The position numbers and the translations under genes are program-made. A model generated the notes under the pieces. The model searched no databases, had not been told where the DNA came from, and saw only the letters and a list, made by a program, of their open reading frames with translations. A DNA stretch of 64,000 nt, taken from NCBI RefSeq assembly GCF_037974355.1, contig NZ_CP150235.1, positions 6,634,001 through 6,698,000 of the forward strand. The letters are read 5' to 3'. This document shows, piece after piece, positions 1-9,162 of the stretch. The stretch comes from Paenibacillus sp. FSL R5-0517. GTDB taxonomy: Bacteria > Bacillota > Bacilli > Paenibacillales > Paenibacillaceae. Within the stretch, counting starts at the first letter, position 1, and every line of letters begins with the position of its first letter.

Positions 1-242
1 CAAATATCGGCAAACGCATAGTTGATATGCGTGACCTTGGTTGGGTCGATATCTGTTACATTATAGTTTCTCCCGTACGCAGCCCAGGACGGATAGTAAC
101 CAACAATTTTATAAGAATCTGCTGCCGCCGCCGTAGCGGGTTGGAGCACAAAAGAAGGAACAATGATGGATAAGAGCAGGGATAGACCCAGGAGAAACTT
201 TGCGGTTTTCTTGAAAGCAGTGTGTTTATTGAAAGGTATCAT
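1..242 (-). CDS. Secreted GH18 chitinase, N-terminal part (cut by window edge)
   Basis: Only the first 80 codons are in the window; the gene runs off position 1. They start with a lysine-containing n-region, a long hydrophobic core and an Ala-rich cleavage region (TAAAAADSYK), so the protein is exported by Sec. After cleavage comes VGYYPSWAAYGR and then KVTHINYAFAD, which is the first beta-strand region of GH18 chitinases of the Bacillus ChiA1 type. The ATG (242-240) directly follows the TAG stop of the upstream chitinase with no spacer. Its SD AAAGGAGG lies inside the last codons of that gene, so the two are translationally coupled. The catalytic Glu lies outside the window. Chitin degradation is well supported from the N-terminal motif and the neighbour. 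Confidence 0.85.
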   Translation of the reverse strand, partial: MIPFNKHTAFKKTAKFLLGLSLLLSIIVPSFVLQPATAAAADSYKIVGYYPSWAAYGRNYNVTDIDPTKVTHINYAFADI

Positions 243-1814
243 CTAATACACAACCTCCTTTGTCGTTTGCGTACTCAGCCCGTTCAGGAACGGACGATGT
301 GCGCTCGAAAACTGATTATTCGTATATGCGTCCCAGTTGATTGACCAGGTCATAATCCCTTTTATCCCCGCATAGCCCGCAGGCTGGCGCAAAGTATAGG
401 AACCGCCGTACGACACACCTTTGATCAGATAATTCAGCGCCTTCTGCAGATCGGCTGGCGTGGTATACCCACCTCCGGCAGCCTGTTGGGAAGCCGGTAC
501 GCCGATGGCAATCTGATCCGGTCGCAAGGCACTAAAGTAAGGACCGGAGCTGCCGCCTACATGAAAGCCCTGAAGCAGCATCTCAGCCATAGCCACATGG
601 AAATCAGCTGTTCCCTGGGCGTAAGAGCGCCCATCCAGACCCACCATGGAGCCCGTGTTATAGTGCTGTACATGAAGCAGGGTCAGGTCATTACGCAAAG
701 CATGGATGACTGGCAGGTATGCTCCCCAAGGACCACCGTAGCTTAGATATCCCCCCTGTACATAGGCCGTCTCCGGCGCAGCCGTCAGGATGAAATTGGC
801 GCCGAAGTGTGACTTAACCGCTTTCACACCTTGGATGAAGTTAACAATTTTCGGTGTAGTTGGACTACGGAAATCGGTATCCCCTGCATTCAGAGACAGG
901 GAGCTTCCTTCCAGGTCGATGTCGAGACCATTGAAACCATAGGTGGAAATGATTGATTTTAACGAATCTTCGAATTGCTGTCTCTTGGTTGCGTCGGTAA
1001 GTTCAATGGTACCGTTGGCTCCGCCCATGGAAAGCAGTACTTTTTTCCCTTGGCTTTGCAGGTAGGCAATATCGGATTTGAATTCGGCTACCGTCGCATT
1101 GTATGGAGTAAAAGCAAGTGTTCCGCTGCCATGTGAAATCGGTTCGGCAAAGGAGACATTAATGACGTCATAGGCTGTTGATACATTACGAAGTCTGATA
1201 TTCGTTGAACCATTATCGAAGTTGTGCCAGTAGCCGATCAGCCATTTGCTGCCGGTTGGCCCAGGATTAGAAGAACCGTTGGAAGTTGTTACACTGAGGG
1301 AGGTGCTCGCAGCGGATATATTGCCTGCGGCATCTTTGGCTTTTACCGTAAATGCATAGGTCGTGCTGGCCGTCAGTCCTGTGACTACAACCGTTGTAGT
1401 TGAAGTACTTGTCACAAGAACGCCGTTCCGGTACACCTCATATGCCACTACGCCCACATTGTCCGTGGATGCATTCCAGGCAAGGCTAACGGAGGTGTTC
1501 GTTATGGCGGATGAAGTCAGACCCGCAGGAACAGAAGGTGGCGCCGTATCTGGCGTTGGCGTTTCGCCTCCCGAACCTTCCCCGACGTATTTCCACAACG
1601 CGGGTACAACAGAGGGCTCCCATCCGGTCAATGCCGTATGGGCCTGAATACACTCATAATCTTTATTTTGATAAGTGACGAGGTCTCCTTTCTTGTATGC
1701 GGTGCCTGCCTGCCACTGGGCGGCGGCATCGGCTCTCGGTACAAACCACAAAAGAAGTAGAAGAAATGCCAAAGCAAATGTAATAACCGGGCGGAATCGA
1801 ATAGCTTGATTCAA
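243..1814 (-). CDS. Secreted chitinase: CBM5/12 - FN3 - GH18 (ChiD-like)
   Basis: Endo-acting chitinase, secreted to break down chitin. From the chosen start: signal peptide about residues 1-30, a chitin-binding CBM5/12 module (QWQAGTAYKKGDLVTYQNKDY, about 32-80), one fibronectin type III domain (about 88-175) and a GH18 barrel to the end. The catalytic signature GLDIDLEG (DxxDxDxE) is present, with the acid Glu near residue 302. A GTG at 1847 gives a longer reading frame, but it lacks a good SD. TTG at 1814 sits 7 bases after AGGAGGGA and gives a normal signal peptide (MNQAIRFRPV...), so I use it, giving 523 residues. The stop TAG abuts the ATG of the next chitinase gene. Domain order matches the chitinase D type of Bacillus circulans. 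Confidence 0.9.
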   Translation of the reverse strand: MNQAIRFRPVITFALAFLLLLLWFVPRADAAAQWQAGTAYKKGDLVTYQNKDYECIQAHTALTGWEPSVVPALWKYVGEGSGGETPTPDTAPPSVPAGLTSSAITNTSVSLAWNASTDNVGVVAYEVYRNGVLVTSTSTTTVVVTGLTASTTYAFTVKAKDAAGNISAASTSLSVTTSNGSSNPGPTGSKWLIGYWHNFDNGSTNIRLRNVSTAYDVINVSFAEPISHGSGTLAFTPYNATVAEFKSDIAYLQSQGKKVLLSMGGANGTIELTDATKRQQFEDSLKSIISTYGFNGLDIDLEGSSLSLNAGDTDFRSPTTPKIVNFIQGVKAVKSHFGANFILTAAPETAYVQGGYLSYGGPWGAYLPVIHALRNDLTLLHVQHYNTGSMVGLDGRSYAQGTADFHVAMAEMLLQGFHVGGSSGPYFSALRPDQIAIGVPASQQAAGGGYTTPADLQKALNYLIKGVSYGGSYTLRQPAGYAGIKGIMTWSINWDAYTNNQFSSAHRPFLNGLSTQTTKEVVY

Positions 1815-2111
1815 GCAAAATCCCTCCTGTATTAAGGATACGTTCACCTTGCAAACAAGGCATCAGTCGCTCACCTGTATCTGATCTTTGATCGATTAGA
1901 GCCAGCCTCATTCAGCCATCTGATGTTGGTGTCGCTTCACTCCCTTCCCTTATCAAAATGGACCTTCCCTCTCGTTTTCTCTTTCAGCAGACATCACCAA
2001 ATTTTACAGGGAATTTACAGATCCTCACCCTGTATTTAATCAGTAAAATGCCTGGGAGATAAGGGATAAAATAGTTCTATTGGGGGCGAAAAATGTAATA
2101 TGGCACGCCGA
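1815..2111. other. Upstream region of the chitinase pair, no gene
   Basis: This spacer separates the chitinase start from the terminator at 2112-2155, which belongs to the pectin operon. It must hold the chitinase promoter (minus strand), but I cannot fix the -35/-10. A small hairpin (CCTTG-TTTG-CAAGG, 1848-1861 read on the minus strand) lies in the probable leader. Confidence 0.4.
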
Positions 2112-2155
2112 AAAGGCTTTCTTTCAAGTCCTAGGAGACTTGAAAGAAAGCCTTT
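2112..2155 (-). terminator. 19-bp perfect hairpin after the pectinesterase gene
   Basis: The arms 2112-2130 and 2137-2155 are exact inverted repeats of 19 bases around a 6-base loop. Each arm ends in AAA/TTT. It lies 33 bases after the pectinesterase stop and closes the pectin operon. The T-tract is short (TTTT on the minus strand), so it may act in both directions. Confidence 0.75.
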
Positions 2156-2188
2156 GTTGTATATTGTGTAGAGAGGATAGGGCAAATC

Positions 2189-3253
2189 TTACCGCTGCTG
2201 TTCCCCTCTCCCTTCGAAAGGCTGCCATCCATCCACGCCGGATAGAATCAGAGGTAGAGCGTATTCCGCCGCTTCCTGTTCGGTCAGTATTTTGGCCCAA
2301 GTCACACGATCGGCAGCATGTGCGGCACCAGGCCCAGCACTGTTATACTCCGCATACTGGACGGTCTGCTCTGCATCAGTCTTGTTCCAGTTATGCCAGC
2401 CCTCCCGCTTCACATGAGCGCCGATCCAGCAGTTGAGGAAACAGACTTTGGCATGATGACGCCACGGTCTGCCCAGATACACCGACTGCGGCGGAGCATT
2501 GCTGGTCAGATCACAGTCCAGAAATACATAGCCGTAACGTACATCCTCCGGCGTAGATGCTGCGGTAATCCAGCCGTTCACTTGTCCATCCGCAGCCTCC
2601 GCTTCGGTCAGGCGATTCTTCGTAAAAATCTCGCAGCCCTTAAATACCACCGTAGCCGAGCCAAAAATAAAATCGATATCGCCTTCAATGTAACAGTCTT
2701 CGAAATACTGTCGCAGTTTGCGCCGCTCGGCACCATCGCGTGGCCCGCCAAAGTAACTGCGGTCCATAGGCTGCTCTGGTAGCGGGCCAGTGAAAATCGT
2801 ATCCTGGTGACCGATCAGACGACAGCGGCGAAAGACCGCCCGGTCTCCATCTACGTAAACGGCCAGCGCCTGACCAACCTCCTTGCCCGGCCCGGCAGCA
2901 TTTACGAATGAAATCCCCTCTGCCGTGAAATTATCGGCACCGATAAAAGCGGTATAGGAATGAAACGTATGATATGGCGACCCGTCCGGGAACTTCTTGA
3001 GTGCATGATCATCATACGTAATGATCGTCTGCTCCGCCCCGTCACCAATCAGATGGATGCCCGGCTTCTCCATATGCAGCTTCTCATAATAGACGCCAGC
3101 TTTCACTCGAATCGGGACGTTTCCGATGCCATTCTCCGGCAGCGCATCAACTGCAGCCTGAATCGTCACATAATCCCCCGTCCCGTCTGAAGCAACAGTC
3201 AGACAGGAAGACGATGGTTCCAATGCTGCATTCGGCAATCTCTGCTGTGTCAT
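2189..3253 (-). CDS. Pectinesterase (CE8), cytoplasmic
   Basis: Removes methyl esters from galacturonate chains or imported oligomers. The sequence begins with the CE8 strand VASDGTGDYVTIQAAVDALP. It carries the family motifs GQALAVYV, QDTIF, DIDFIFGSA (catalytic Asp) and LGRPWR (Arg/Trp of the active site). At 354 residues it has the usual length without a signal peptide, so it probably acts inside the cell on transported oligogalacturonides. Its ATG overlaps the TGA of the GH105 gene (ATGA, 3250-3253), so the two are coupled. It is the last gene of the pectin operon. Substrate is inferred from family and operon. Confidence 0.93.
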   Translation of the reverse strand: MTQQRLPNAALEPSSSCLTVASDGTGDYVTIQAAVDALPENGIGNVPIRVKAGVYYEKLHMEKPGIHLIGDGAEQTIITYDDHALKKFPDGSPYHTFHSYTAFIGADNFTAEGISFVNAAGPGKEVGQALAVYVDGDRAVFRRCRLIGHQDTIFTGPLPEQPMDRSYFGGPRDGAERRKLRQYFEDCYIEGDIDFIFGSATVVFKGCEIFTKNRLTEAEAADGQVNGWITAASTPEDVRYGYVFLDCDLTSNAPPQSVYLGRPWRHHAKVCFLNCWIGAHVKREGWHNWNKTDAEQTVQYAEYNSAGPGAAHAADRVTWAKILTEQEAAEYALPLILSGVDGWQPFEGRGEQQR

Positions 3254-4362
3254 GGCAATCGCTCCATTTCCAGCGCTGCCAGCAGGAGCGGTGCCACCCC
3301 CATAAAGGAATCGCTTACAACCGCTTCGCTCACATAGTAGCTGTACGAGCCATCCCGGTCCAGACTTAGTCCTGCGCCATGACAGATCCCGTTTAACCGA
3401 ACGCCATCAGCCGTCTCCTCCACCAATCTGGAGGAAAGCCCCTGCCATCCTTTCTCCGCCGCTGCTCTGAAATGCGGCTCCAGATACTTTAGCCGCACAC
3501 CCTTCGCAAGCGCATATACAAACATGCTTGACCCGGATGCTTCCAGATAGTTGCCTTTGCGGAAGCCCTGATCCAGCACCTGGAACCATAACCCGCTCTC
3601 CTGCTCCTGCACGCGCACCAAAGCATGGCACATCCGTTCGAAGATACCGATGATGGTTCCGCGCTTTGCATGATTCACGGGGAAATGCTCCACGCTGTCT
3701 ACAATGGCCATGGCATACCAGCCCATCGCCCGGCTCCAGAAGTGTGGCGAGCAACCTGTCGATGAATCGGCCCAGACCTGCTCCTTCGATTCATCCCAGC
3801 CATGATAGAGCAGCCCGCTCCGCGGCTCACGGGTCTGGCGTTCGATCAGCAGAATCTGGTGTGCCACTTCATCCCATAACTCGGGGTGATCAAATGTCTT
3901 CGCATACTCGGATAGAAAAGGTGACGACATATACAAGCCGTCCAGCCACATCTGGAATGGATAGATTTTTTTGTGCCAGAATCCGCCCTCCGACGTTCGA
4001 GGTTGCCCTGCGAGCTGTGCAGCCAGGAGATGCGCCGCTTCTGCGTAACGCTGATCTTCAGCACCCTCAAGCAATGCAAACAGGTTTTTCCCCTGATTAA
4101 TCTGATCCAGATTATATTCTTCCAAAGTATACGTGCCAATAGAGCCGTCGGGCTGGATATACAGGTCCATATGTTTTTTCATAAAATCAACATACTCTTG
4201 CTTGCCATAATAACGCCCGGTTCGTGCCATCGCCATCAATGTCATGCCTTCCACGTATGCCCATCGTCCCGAAGGGAACGCATGATAACCGTCCCCGTCA
4301 CATTGCTGGATGATCGTTGCTGCAATTCGCTCAGACCAGGATAACTGCGTCTGTACCTGCAT
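3250..4362 (-). CDS. GH88/GH105 unsaturated rhamnogalacturonyl hydrolase
   Basis: Cleaves the unsaturated uronyl residue left by pectate or rhamnogalacturonan lyases, as YteR/YesR do. Family signs: WAYVEGMTLMAMARTGRY near the N-terminus, and QMWLDGLYMSSPF with the catalytic Asp near residue 141 (YteR uses D143). C-terminal signs are SRAMGWYAMAIVD and EASGSSMFVYALAKG. The frame is open to 4392, but ATG at 4362 sits 7 bases after TAAGGAGG, so I start there (370 residues). There is no signal peptide, so it is cytoplasmic, acting on imported oligomers. It overlaps the pectinesterase by 4 bases. Confidence 0.92.
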   Translation of the reverse strand: MQVQTQLSWSERIAATIIQQCDGDGYHAFPSGRWAYVEGMTLMAMARTGRYYGKQEYVDFMKKHMDLYIQPDGSIGTYTLEEYNLDQINQGKNLFALLEGAEDQRYAEAAHLLAAQLAGQPRTSEGGFWHKKIYPFQMWLDGLYMSSPFLSEYAKTFDHPELWDEVAHQILLIERQTREPRSGLLYHGWDESKEQVWADSSTGCSPHFWSRAMGWYAMAIVDSVEHFPVNHAKRGTIIGIFERMCHALVRVQEQESGLWFQVLDQGFRKGNYLEASGSSMFVYALAKGVRLKYLEPHFRAAAEKGWQGLSSRLVEETADGVRLNGICHGAGLSLDRDGSYSYYVSEAVVSDSFMGVAPLLLAALEMERLP

Positions 4363-4433
4363 AAGCAATTCCTCCTTAAATGTTGTAACCACCTAATACA
4401 TGTATGACTAACGGATAACCGCTTCACTCTTGC

Positions 4434-5408
4434 TTATTGTCGGCACATTGCCGTTGAATTGCGAAGGTTCAGCTTGGGCTGAACGACTACCGGAACATCG
4501 ACCTGTTCATCACGAATCAACGATACAATCAGCTCCGCTGCCTGCACGGCCAGTTCATCCAGAGACGGGCCAATTGTCGTCAAGGCTACTTCGGCATACT
4601 GCATATCCGGCAGATCATCATACCCGATTAAAGAGATATCGCGGGGAACGTTGAACCCTGCTTCAAGCAAAGCCCGGAGCGCACCTCGGGTGACCAAGTT
4701 GTTCAGTCCAATAAAAGCTGTCGGCGACTCCGGCCCAAACGCATGATTACGTATGGCAAAATACCCGTCTTCCCAGGAGGAATACGCTGGCAGCACATGA
4801 TCTTCGTTAAAAGCCAGACCTGTGCGCTGCAACGCTTCCCGGTAACCCTCCAACTTGACATGCTGGGAGTTGCCGATGAATCCGATTCGGCTGTGGCCCA
4901 GCGATTTTAGATGCTCCACTGCTTTGAACAGCCCTTCTTTGCGATCAATCTTGATGTAAGGAGAGTTCGGCGCTTCATCTGTACCCAGCACAAAACATGG
5001 CATGTTAAGTGTCGAGAACTTTTTCCAAAATACATCCCGATTATCCAGTGCATAGTCCCACAGAATACATCCATCCACACGCAGCTGGCTGAAGACATCC
5101 ACGCCATCATCGGCCACCACCAGGATCATCTGATATCCCCGCTTCTTCAGCTCGGTGTGCAGACGGCCGGAGATGTTCGAGAATAACGGATTGCTCAGCT
5201 CATCCAGCACAAAGCCGATGATGTTGCTCCTGCCGGTGGAGAGCTGCCGGGCCAGCATATTTTTCCGATATTGATGTTTCTCTGCGACCGCAAGCACCTT
5301 CTGCTTCGTTGCCGGTTTGATTCGGGGATCATCATTCAGCGCCTTCGATACCGTGCTATAGCTCACCCCCGCCAGTTTGGCAATGTCTTTAATGGTTATC
5401 AAAATCAA
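4434..5408 (-). CDS. LacI-family transcriptional regulator of the pectin operon
   Basis: The N-terminus is a LacI helix-turn-helix (TIKDIAKLAGVSYSTVSKALNDDPRIKPATKQ..., residues about 5-50), with a hinge and a periplasmic-binding-like sensor domain to residue 324. The start is TTG at 5408 behind GAGAGGTG. It is encoded inside the operon between the lipoprotein and the GH105 gene, so it is likely autoregulated. The two palindromes AATTACAACGTTGTAATT (9135-9152) and its near copy (8959-8976) upstream of the first operon gene are the probable operators. The inducer is unknown; an unsaturated galacturonide or rhamnose-galacturonate disaccharide fits the neighbours. Confidence 0.92.
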   Translation of the reverse strand: MILITIKDIAKLAGVSYSTVSKALNDDPRIKPATKQKVLAVAEKHQYRKNMLARQLSTGRSNIIGFVLDELSNPLFSNISGRLHTELKKRGYQMILVVADDGVDVFSQLRVDGCILWDYALDNRDVFWKKFSTLNMPCFVLGTDEAPNSPYIKIDRKEGLFKAVEHLKSLGHSRIGFIGNSQHVKLEGYREALQRTGLAFNEDHVLPAYSSWEDGYFAIRNHAFGPESPTAFIGLNNLVTRGALRALLEAGFNVPRDISLIGYDDLPDMQYAEVALTTIGPSLDELAVQAAELIVSLIRDEQVDVPVVVQPKLNLRNSTAMCRQ

Positions 5409-5441
5409 TCAACACCTCTCATACGCCTGAAACCCTATTTC

Positions 5442-7037
5442 CTATTTCTGTGCAGCCTTATAACGATCATATTGTGCCTGTCTGCCCGCAATAACCTGCT
5501 CTATATTCATCTTCTTCAACGTCTCAATATAACTGTCAAACTGGTCCAGACTCGCATCACCGCTAATAAACTTGAAGTTCATCTCTTCCACATATGTGGT
5601 GATGTCAGGCATCGCCATGCTCTCCACGCTCGCTTCATCCGGCAGGGCATAGACAAACGGGAACGGTTCGCGGACATACGGCTCCAGTTCCTTATCCATC
5701 TTTGCATGCCAAGGGGCTACGACGGAATCGGCAGAATCGGTGGATTGAATGTTCGGCAGATTCACTGGACCGATGCCGAGCTTCTGAATGTATTCATTGT
5801 CCTTGCCTTTGTCCGTAAATGTCTTCACGCCATTCTCTTCCGTATACGTGTCATCCTTGATGCCCCAAGTATAATACGTCTGTGCCTCTTCACTTACCGC
5901 ATAATCCAGGAAGCGGAAAGCCAGCTCCGGATTTTTGCTGTCCCGCGTGATACCGAAGATGCCGCTAACCGGGGTACGACCGATGTAGAACTGATCGCCA
6001 TGTGGTCCTTTCAGTGGCAGAATGCCTTTGATGATCGGCTCTTCCGGATTGTAATCCTTGAACAGCGGGCTGTAGACCATCGACATGTACCAGCTAAAAT
6101 TAAACGTTGCGCCGGTGACATCCTGAGAGATGCGCGATGTGACCTGATCACTCGTAGTACTCGCATAATCCACGCCAAGCAGACCTTCCTTATACAGTCC
6201 GTTCAGATAGGTCAGGTATTCCTTGTACGCTGGTTCATAATAGCTGAAATGCACCTTGCCCTGATCGTCAGCATAAAACTGATTGGACAGATCCAGTCCA
6301 AATGCCGGACCAAAGGCCATGGACACAAATTTGGCTTCCATAGAGAGCGGAATCTCATCCGCCTGCCCATTGCCGTTCGGATCTTCTGTCTTGAACTTGC
6401 GCAGCATCGCCGTGAATTCATCCAGCGTCGTTGGCTCGCTTAATCCCAGCTTATCCAGCCAGCGCACATTAACCATAAATACCGGCATGTAGTTGCGGGT
6501 GAGCGTCTGCTGCGGGACATAATACATTTTACCATCTGGCGTCGTTAAACTGGCTTTGACCGAAGGCGACTTTTCATATATTTTTTTGAGATTTACGCCG
6601 TACTTCTCTACGAGATCATTAATCGGAATGAACAAACCGCTGTTGATGTACTTCATGAGCTGATCCTGATCCGGCAGATACACGATATCGGGCAAGCCGG
6701 TACCGGCAGCCAACCTCGGATTTACGGCATCTGCATAGTTCTGCGGTGGAATCAGATCCCAGTCCACTGTAACGCCGGCATTGCTCTCAATTTTCTTCAC
6801 AATGGCGGCGGTAGACAGATCCACATTGGTCGTCCAGGCATTGGTTCCGAGAACAGACAACTTGGCATCCGGCTGATCCGTTACCGGTCCTGCACCGGTG
6901 TAATTAAATGCAGGTTCCGAACTGGTTGGAGTACTTCCCGCATCAGTTCCCGCCCCTGTTCCGCCGCTACATCCTGCCAGGCTGATTGCCAGTATCGCTG
7001 CCATTACGCTTTTTCTTCCTGCCCCTTTAAATCTCAT
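5442..7037 (-). CDS. ABC transporter solute-binding lipoprotein (YtcQ/LplA type)
   Basis: Captures oligosaccharide outside the membrane and delivers it to the two permeases upstream. The N-terminus MRFKGAGRKSVMAAILAISL is followed by LAGC, a lipobox with the lipidated Cys at 23. The rest (531 residues) has the family 1 extracellular binding fold of the large LplA/YtcQ/YesO group, for example WLDKLGLSEPTTLDEFTAML and DPNGNGQADEIPLS. It lies in the order permease, permease, lipoprotein. No ATPase is encoded here, as is usual for this group, which relies on a shared MsmX-type ATPase elsewhere. Pectin or rhamnogalacturonan oligomers as substrate is an inference from the downstream enzymes. Confidence 0.93.
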   Translation of the reverse strand: MRFKGAGRKSVMAAILAISLAGCSGGTGAGTDAGSTPTSSEPAFNYTGAGPVTDQPDAKLSVLGTNAWTTNVDLSTAAIVKKIESNAGVTVDWDLIPPQNYADAVNPRLAAGTGLPDIVYLPDQDQLMKYINSGLFIPINDLVEKYGVNLKKIYEKSPSVKASLTTPDGKMYYVPQQTLTRNYMPVFMVNVRWLDKLGLSEPTTLDEFTAMLRKFKTEDPNGNGQADEIPLSMEAKFVSMAFGPAFGLDLSNQFYADDQGKVHFSYYEPAYKEYLTYLNGLYKEGLLGVDYASTTSDQVTSRISQDVTGATFNFSWYMSMVYSPLFKDYNPEEPIIKGILPLKGPHGDQFYIGRTPVSGIFGITRDSKNPELAFRFLDYAVSEEAQTYYTWGIKDDTYTEENGVKTFTDKGKDNEYIQKLGIGPVNLPNIQSTDSADSVVAPWHAKMDKELEPYVREPFPFVYALPDEASVESMAMPDITTYVEEMNFKFISGDASLDQFDSYIETLKKMNIEQVIAGRQAQYDRYKAAQK

Positions 7038-7104
7038 CCATCATTCCTCCTTGGTATGAACCCTTTTGAACTCCCTTGAATGACATGACACTAAGCAATA
7101 CAAG

Positions 7105-7986
7105 CTATCCTTTCACGGCTCCGAGGGTAATTCCCTTAACGAAGTACCGTTGGATAAACGGGTAGATCGTAACAATAGGCAGAATGCTGACCACAATGGA
7201 TACATAACGAACCTGAAGGGTCGAGACCGCCAGCGCACCGGATGTCATCGTGCCGCCCATCTTCTGCATCACTTCCGGTGATGCCATGATCAGCACCCTT
7301 CGCAGGAACATCTGCAAGGGCTGCATATCCTGTTTGCCCAGATATAATAGGGCCGAGAAAAAGTTGTTCCAGTGGAATACCGCATAGTAGAGCGTGAGAA
7401 CAGCCAGCGTCGGCTTGATGATGGGAACCGCCAGACGATACAGCATCGTCATCTCGTTGGCCCCATCTATACTGGCACTTTCGAAAATCTCATTTGGAAT
7501 GCCTTCAAAGGCCGAACGGCAGATCATGACGTTAAACGTAATGACCAGCACGGGCAGCACCATGACCCAGCGGGTATTGTACAGCCCAAGCGAGGTAATC
7601 AGCATGTAGACCGGAATGAGCCCACCTGAGAAATACATGGTGAAAGCGATGAAAAAGTTCAGCTTGCGACGCAAGAAAAACTGCTGTCTGGATAATGGAA
7701 ACGCGGCAAGACATGTGGCCACAATGTTCAACAGTGTGCCTACCACGGTGTACCAGAGGGTGTTGTAGAACGATACCCATAACTCCTTGTATTGCAGTAC
7801 CATTTGGTAACCTGACAGGGTAAAGCCAACGGGCCACAATACGACTTTTTGTTTGTCGATGGCATCCACCGAGCTGAATGAAATGCTGATGACGTACAGA
7901 AAGGGATATAACGTGACAACCACCGCCAGTATGGTCAGCAGGTAGACACCTCCGTAGAACAAACGGTCACTTCTCGATTTTTGCAT
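7105..7986 (-). CDS. Carbohydrate ABC transporter permease (LplC/YtcP type)
   Basis: Inner-membrane permease of 293 residues with six predicted membrane spans. It has the cytoplasmic EAA loop IDGANEMTMLYRLAVPIIKP, which contacts the ATPase. The N-terminus (DRLFYGGVYLLTILAVVVTLYP) and C-terminus (QRYFVKGITLGAVKG) are typical of LplC/YtcP proteins. It forms a pair with the permease encoded 29 bases upstream and the lipoprotein downstream. Confidence 0.93.
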   Translation of the reverse strand: MQKSRSDRLFYGGVYLLTILAVVVTLYPFLYVISISFSSVDAIDKQKVVLWPVGFTLSGYQMVLQYKELWVSFYNTLWYTVVGTLLNIVATCLAAFPLSRQQFFLRRKLNFFIAFTMYFSGGLIPVYMLITSLGLYNTRWVMVLPVLVITFNVMICRSAFEGIPNEIFESASIDGANEMTMLYRLAVPIIKPTLAVLTLYYAVFHWNNFFSALLYLGKQDMQPLQMFLRRVLIMASPEVMQKMGGTMTSGALAVSTLQVRYVSIVVSILPIVTIYPFIQRYFVKGITLGAVKG

Positions 7987-8015
7987 ACAGGTCTCCTTTG
8001 GTCCGGGTTATAGTC

Positions 8016-8933
8016 TTACCAGAGTGACATCTTGGTCAGGCGGCGGGTCATGGAATTGGCAGCAAACACAAGCACAAAGGTAATAATGGAGTTAAACAGG
8101 CCGACCGCTGTGGCAAAGCCGTAGTTCTGGCCCTCGATCCCCATCCGGTATACATAGGTGGACAGGACATCCGCCGTTTCGTAGGTGGCTCCGTTGTAGA
8201 GCAGATATACTTTCTCGAAGCCTACGCTCATAATGCCGCCAAGCGACAGAAGCAGAAGAATGACAATGGTTGGTTTGATACTGGGAAGGGTCAGGTGCCA
8301 TAGCTCCTGGAATTTGTTGACGCCGTCGATTTTGCCGGAATCATACATCTCGGGGTCGATCCCCATAATGGCTGCAATGTAGATGATGGAGCTGAAGCCA
8401 AAGCTCTGCCAAATGTCGGAACTTGTGAAGATGGTGCGGAACCAGCTGGCATCCATCATGAAGTTCACTTTTTCCAAACCAAGACTCGCAATGAGGGTGT
8501 TCACAATACCGTCTGTTGGTGACAGGAAGTTAATAATCATGCCGGCTACAACAACAGTGGAGATGAAGTGAGGAAGGTAGGTAACCGTCTGGGCAAATCG
8601 TTTGAAAGTTCGGTTCTTGATCTCCACAATGCAGACCGCGAACAGAATGGGGATCGAGAAGCCAAACAGGAGTGGCAGAAATGCAAGCAAGAACGTGTTG
8701 CGCAGCAGTCGCCAGAAGTAAATGGAATTCACGAACTGTTCGAACCAGCGCAGTCCCACCCATTCCCCGCTGAGCATGCCCTGACCCGGCAGGAAATTAC
8801 GAAATGCCAACAACACGCCAGGCATCGGAAGGTACATGAAGATGAGGTAATACAGGAAGATAGGTGAAAACATCAGCAGTAAATACTTATCTCGTCTGAT
8901 CAGGCTGAACAGCGTAGACATGCGTTTTTTCAA
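8016..8933 (-). CDS. Carbohydrate ABC transporter permease (LplB/YteP type), first operon gene
   Basis: Permease of 305 residues, six predicted membrane spans, with the EAA-like loop GKIDGVNKFQELWHLTLPSI. The N-terminal LLLMFSPIFLYYLIFMYLPMPGVLLAF is typical of the LplB/YteP family. It is the first gene of the minus-strand operon, and the near-copy operator at 8959-8976 lies only 26 bases upstream of its ATG. It pairs with the downstream LplC-type permease for oligosaccharide uptake. Confidence 0.93.
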   Translation of the reverse strand: MKKRMSTLFSLIRRDKYLLLMFSPIFLYYLIFMYLPMPGVLLAFRNFLPGQGMLSGEWVGLRWFEQFVNSIYFWRLLRNTFLLAFLPLLFGFSIPILFAVCIVEIKNRTFKRFAQTVTYLPHFISTVVVAGMIINFLSPTDGIVNTLIASLGLEKVNFMMDASWFRTIFTSSDIWQSFGFSSIIYIAAIMGIDPEMYDSGKIDGVNKFQELWHLTLPSIKPTIVILLLLSLGGIMSVGFEKVYLLYNGATYETADVLSTYVYRMGIEGQNYGFATAVGLFNSIITFVLVFAANSMTRRLTKMSLW

Positions 8934-8958
8934 CGTGAAACACTCCCCTTCGCCACAT

Positions 8959-8976
8959 AATTACAACGTTTGAATT
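8959..8976. promoter_or_regulatory. Second (imperfect) operator copy of the pectin LacI regulator
   Basis: AATTACAACGTTTGAATT differs from the perfect palindrome at 9135-9152 in two adjacent bases. It lies just before the first permease gene. The centre-to-centre distance of 176 bp would allow DNA looping by a tetrameric LacI protein. Binding by the LacI protein at 4434-5408 is inferred. Confidence 0.6.
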
Positions 8977-9134
8977 TTTGAATAAAAGTGAACTGCCATT
9001 TCACTGACGTATTTGTTATTCATCCCATCCACTTTTGGTAACAACCTATAATATTCTGCGTAAAAAGAGATTCTTGATCGAAATAGTCCTCCTTACATTG
9101 TAGTTCTTTCTTTTGAATCAATTGTTAAAACCAT
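8977..9134. other. Leader/promoter region of the pectin operon
   Basis: The stretch between the two operators is AT-rich and has no gene. It contains an isolated strong SD-like AAGGAGGA (minus strand, about 9088-9095) with no start codon at a suitable distance. No convincing -35/-10 pair could be fixed. Confidence 0.35.
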
Positions 9135-9152
9135 AATTACAACGTTGTAATT
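9135..9152. promoter_or_regulatory. Perfect 18-bp palindromic operator
   Basis: AATTACAACGTTGTAATT reads the same on both strands, with a central ACGT typical of LacI-family operators (CpG at the centre). It lies about 200 bases upstream of the first pectin-operon gene. The near copy at 8959-8976 supports it as a true binding site. Confidence 0.65.
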
Positions 9153-9162
9153 TTAAATTAAA

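Noticed and set aside
5271..6443. 390-codon plus-strand frame
   Set aside because: Antisense to the well-supported solute-binding lipoprotein; low-complexity H/R/I-rich product without SD or domain.
9088..9095. Isolated AAGGAGGA as the SD of a leader peptide before the pectin operon
   Set aside because: No ATG, GTG or TTG at 4-12 bases from it on the minus strand.
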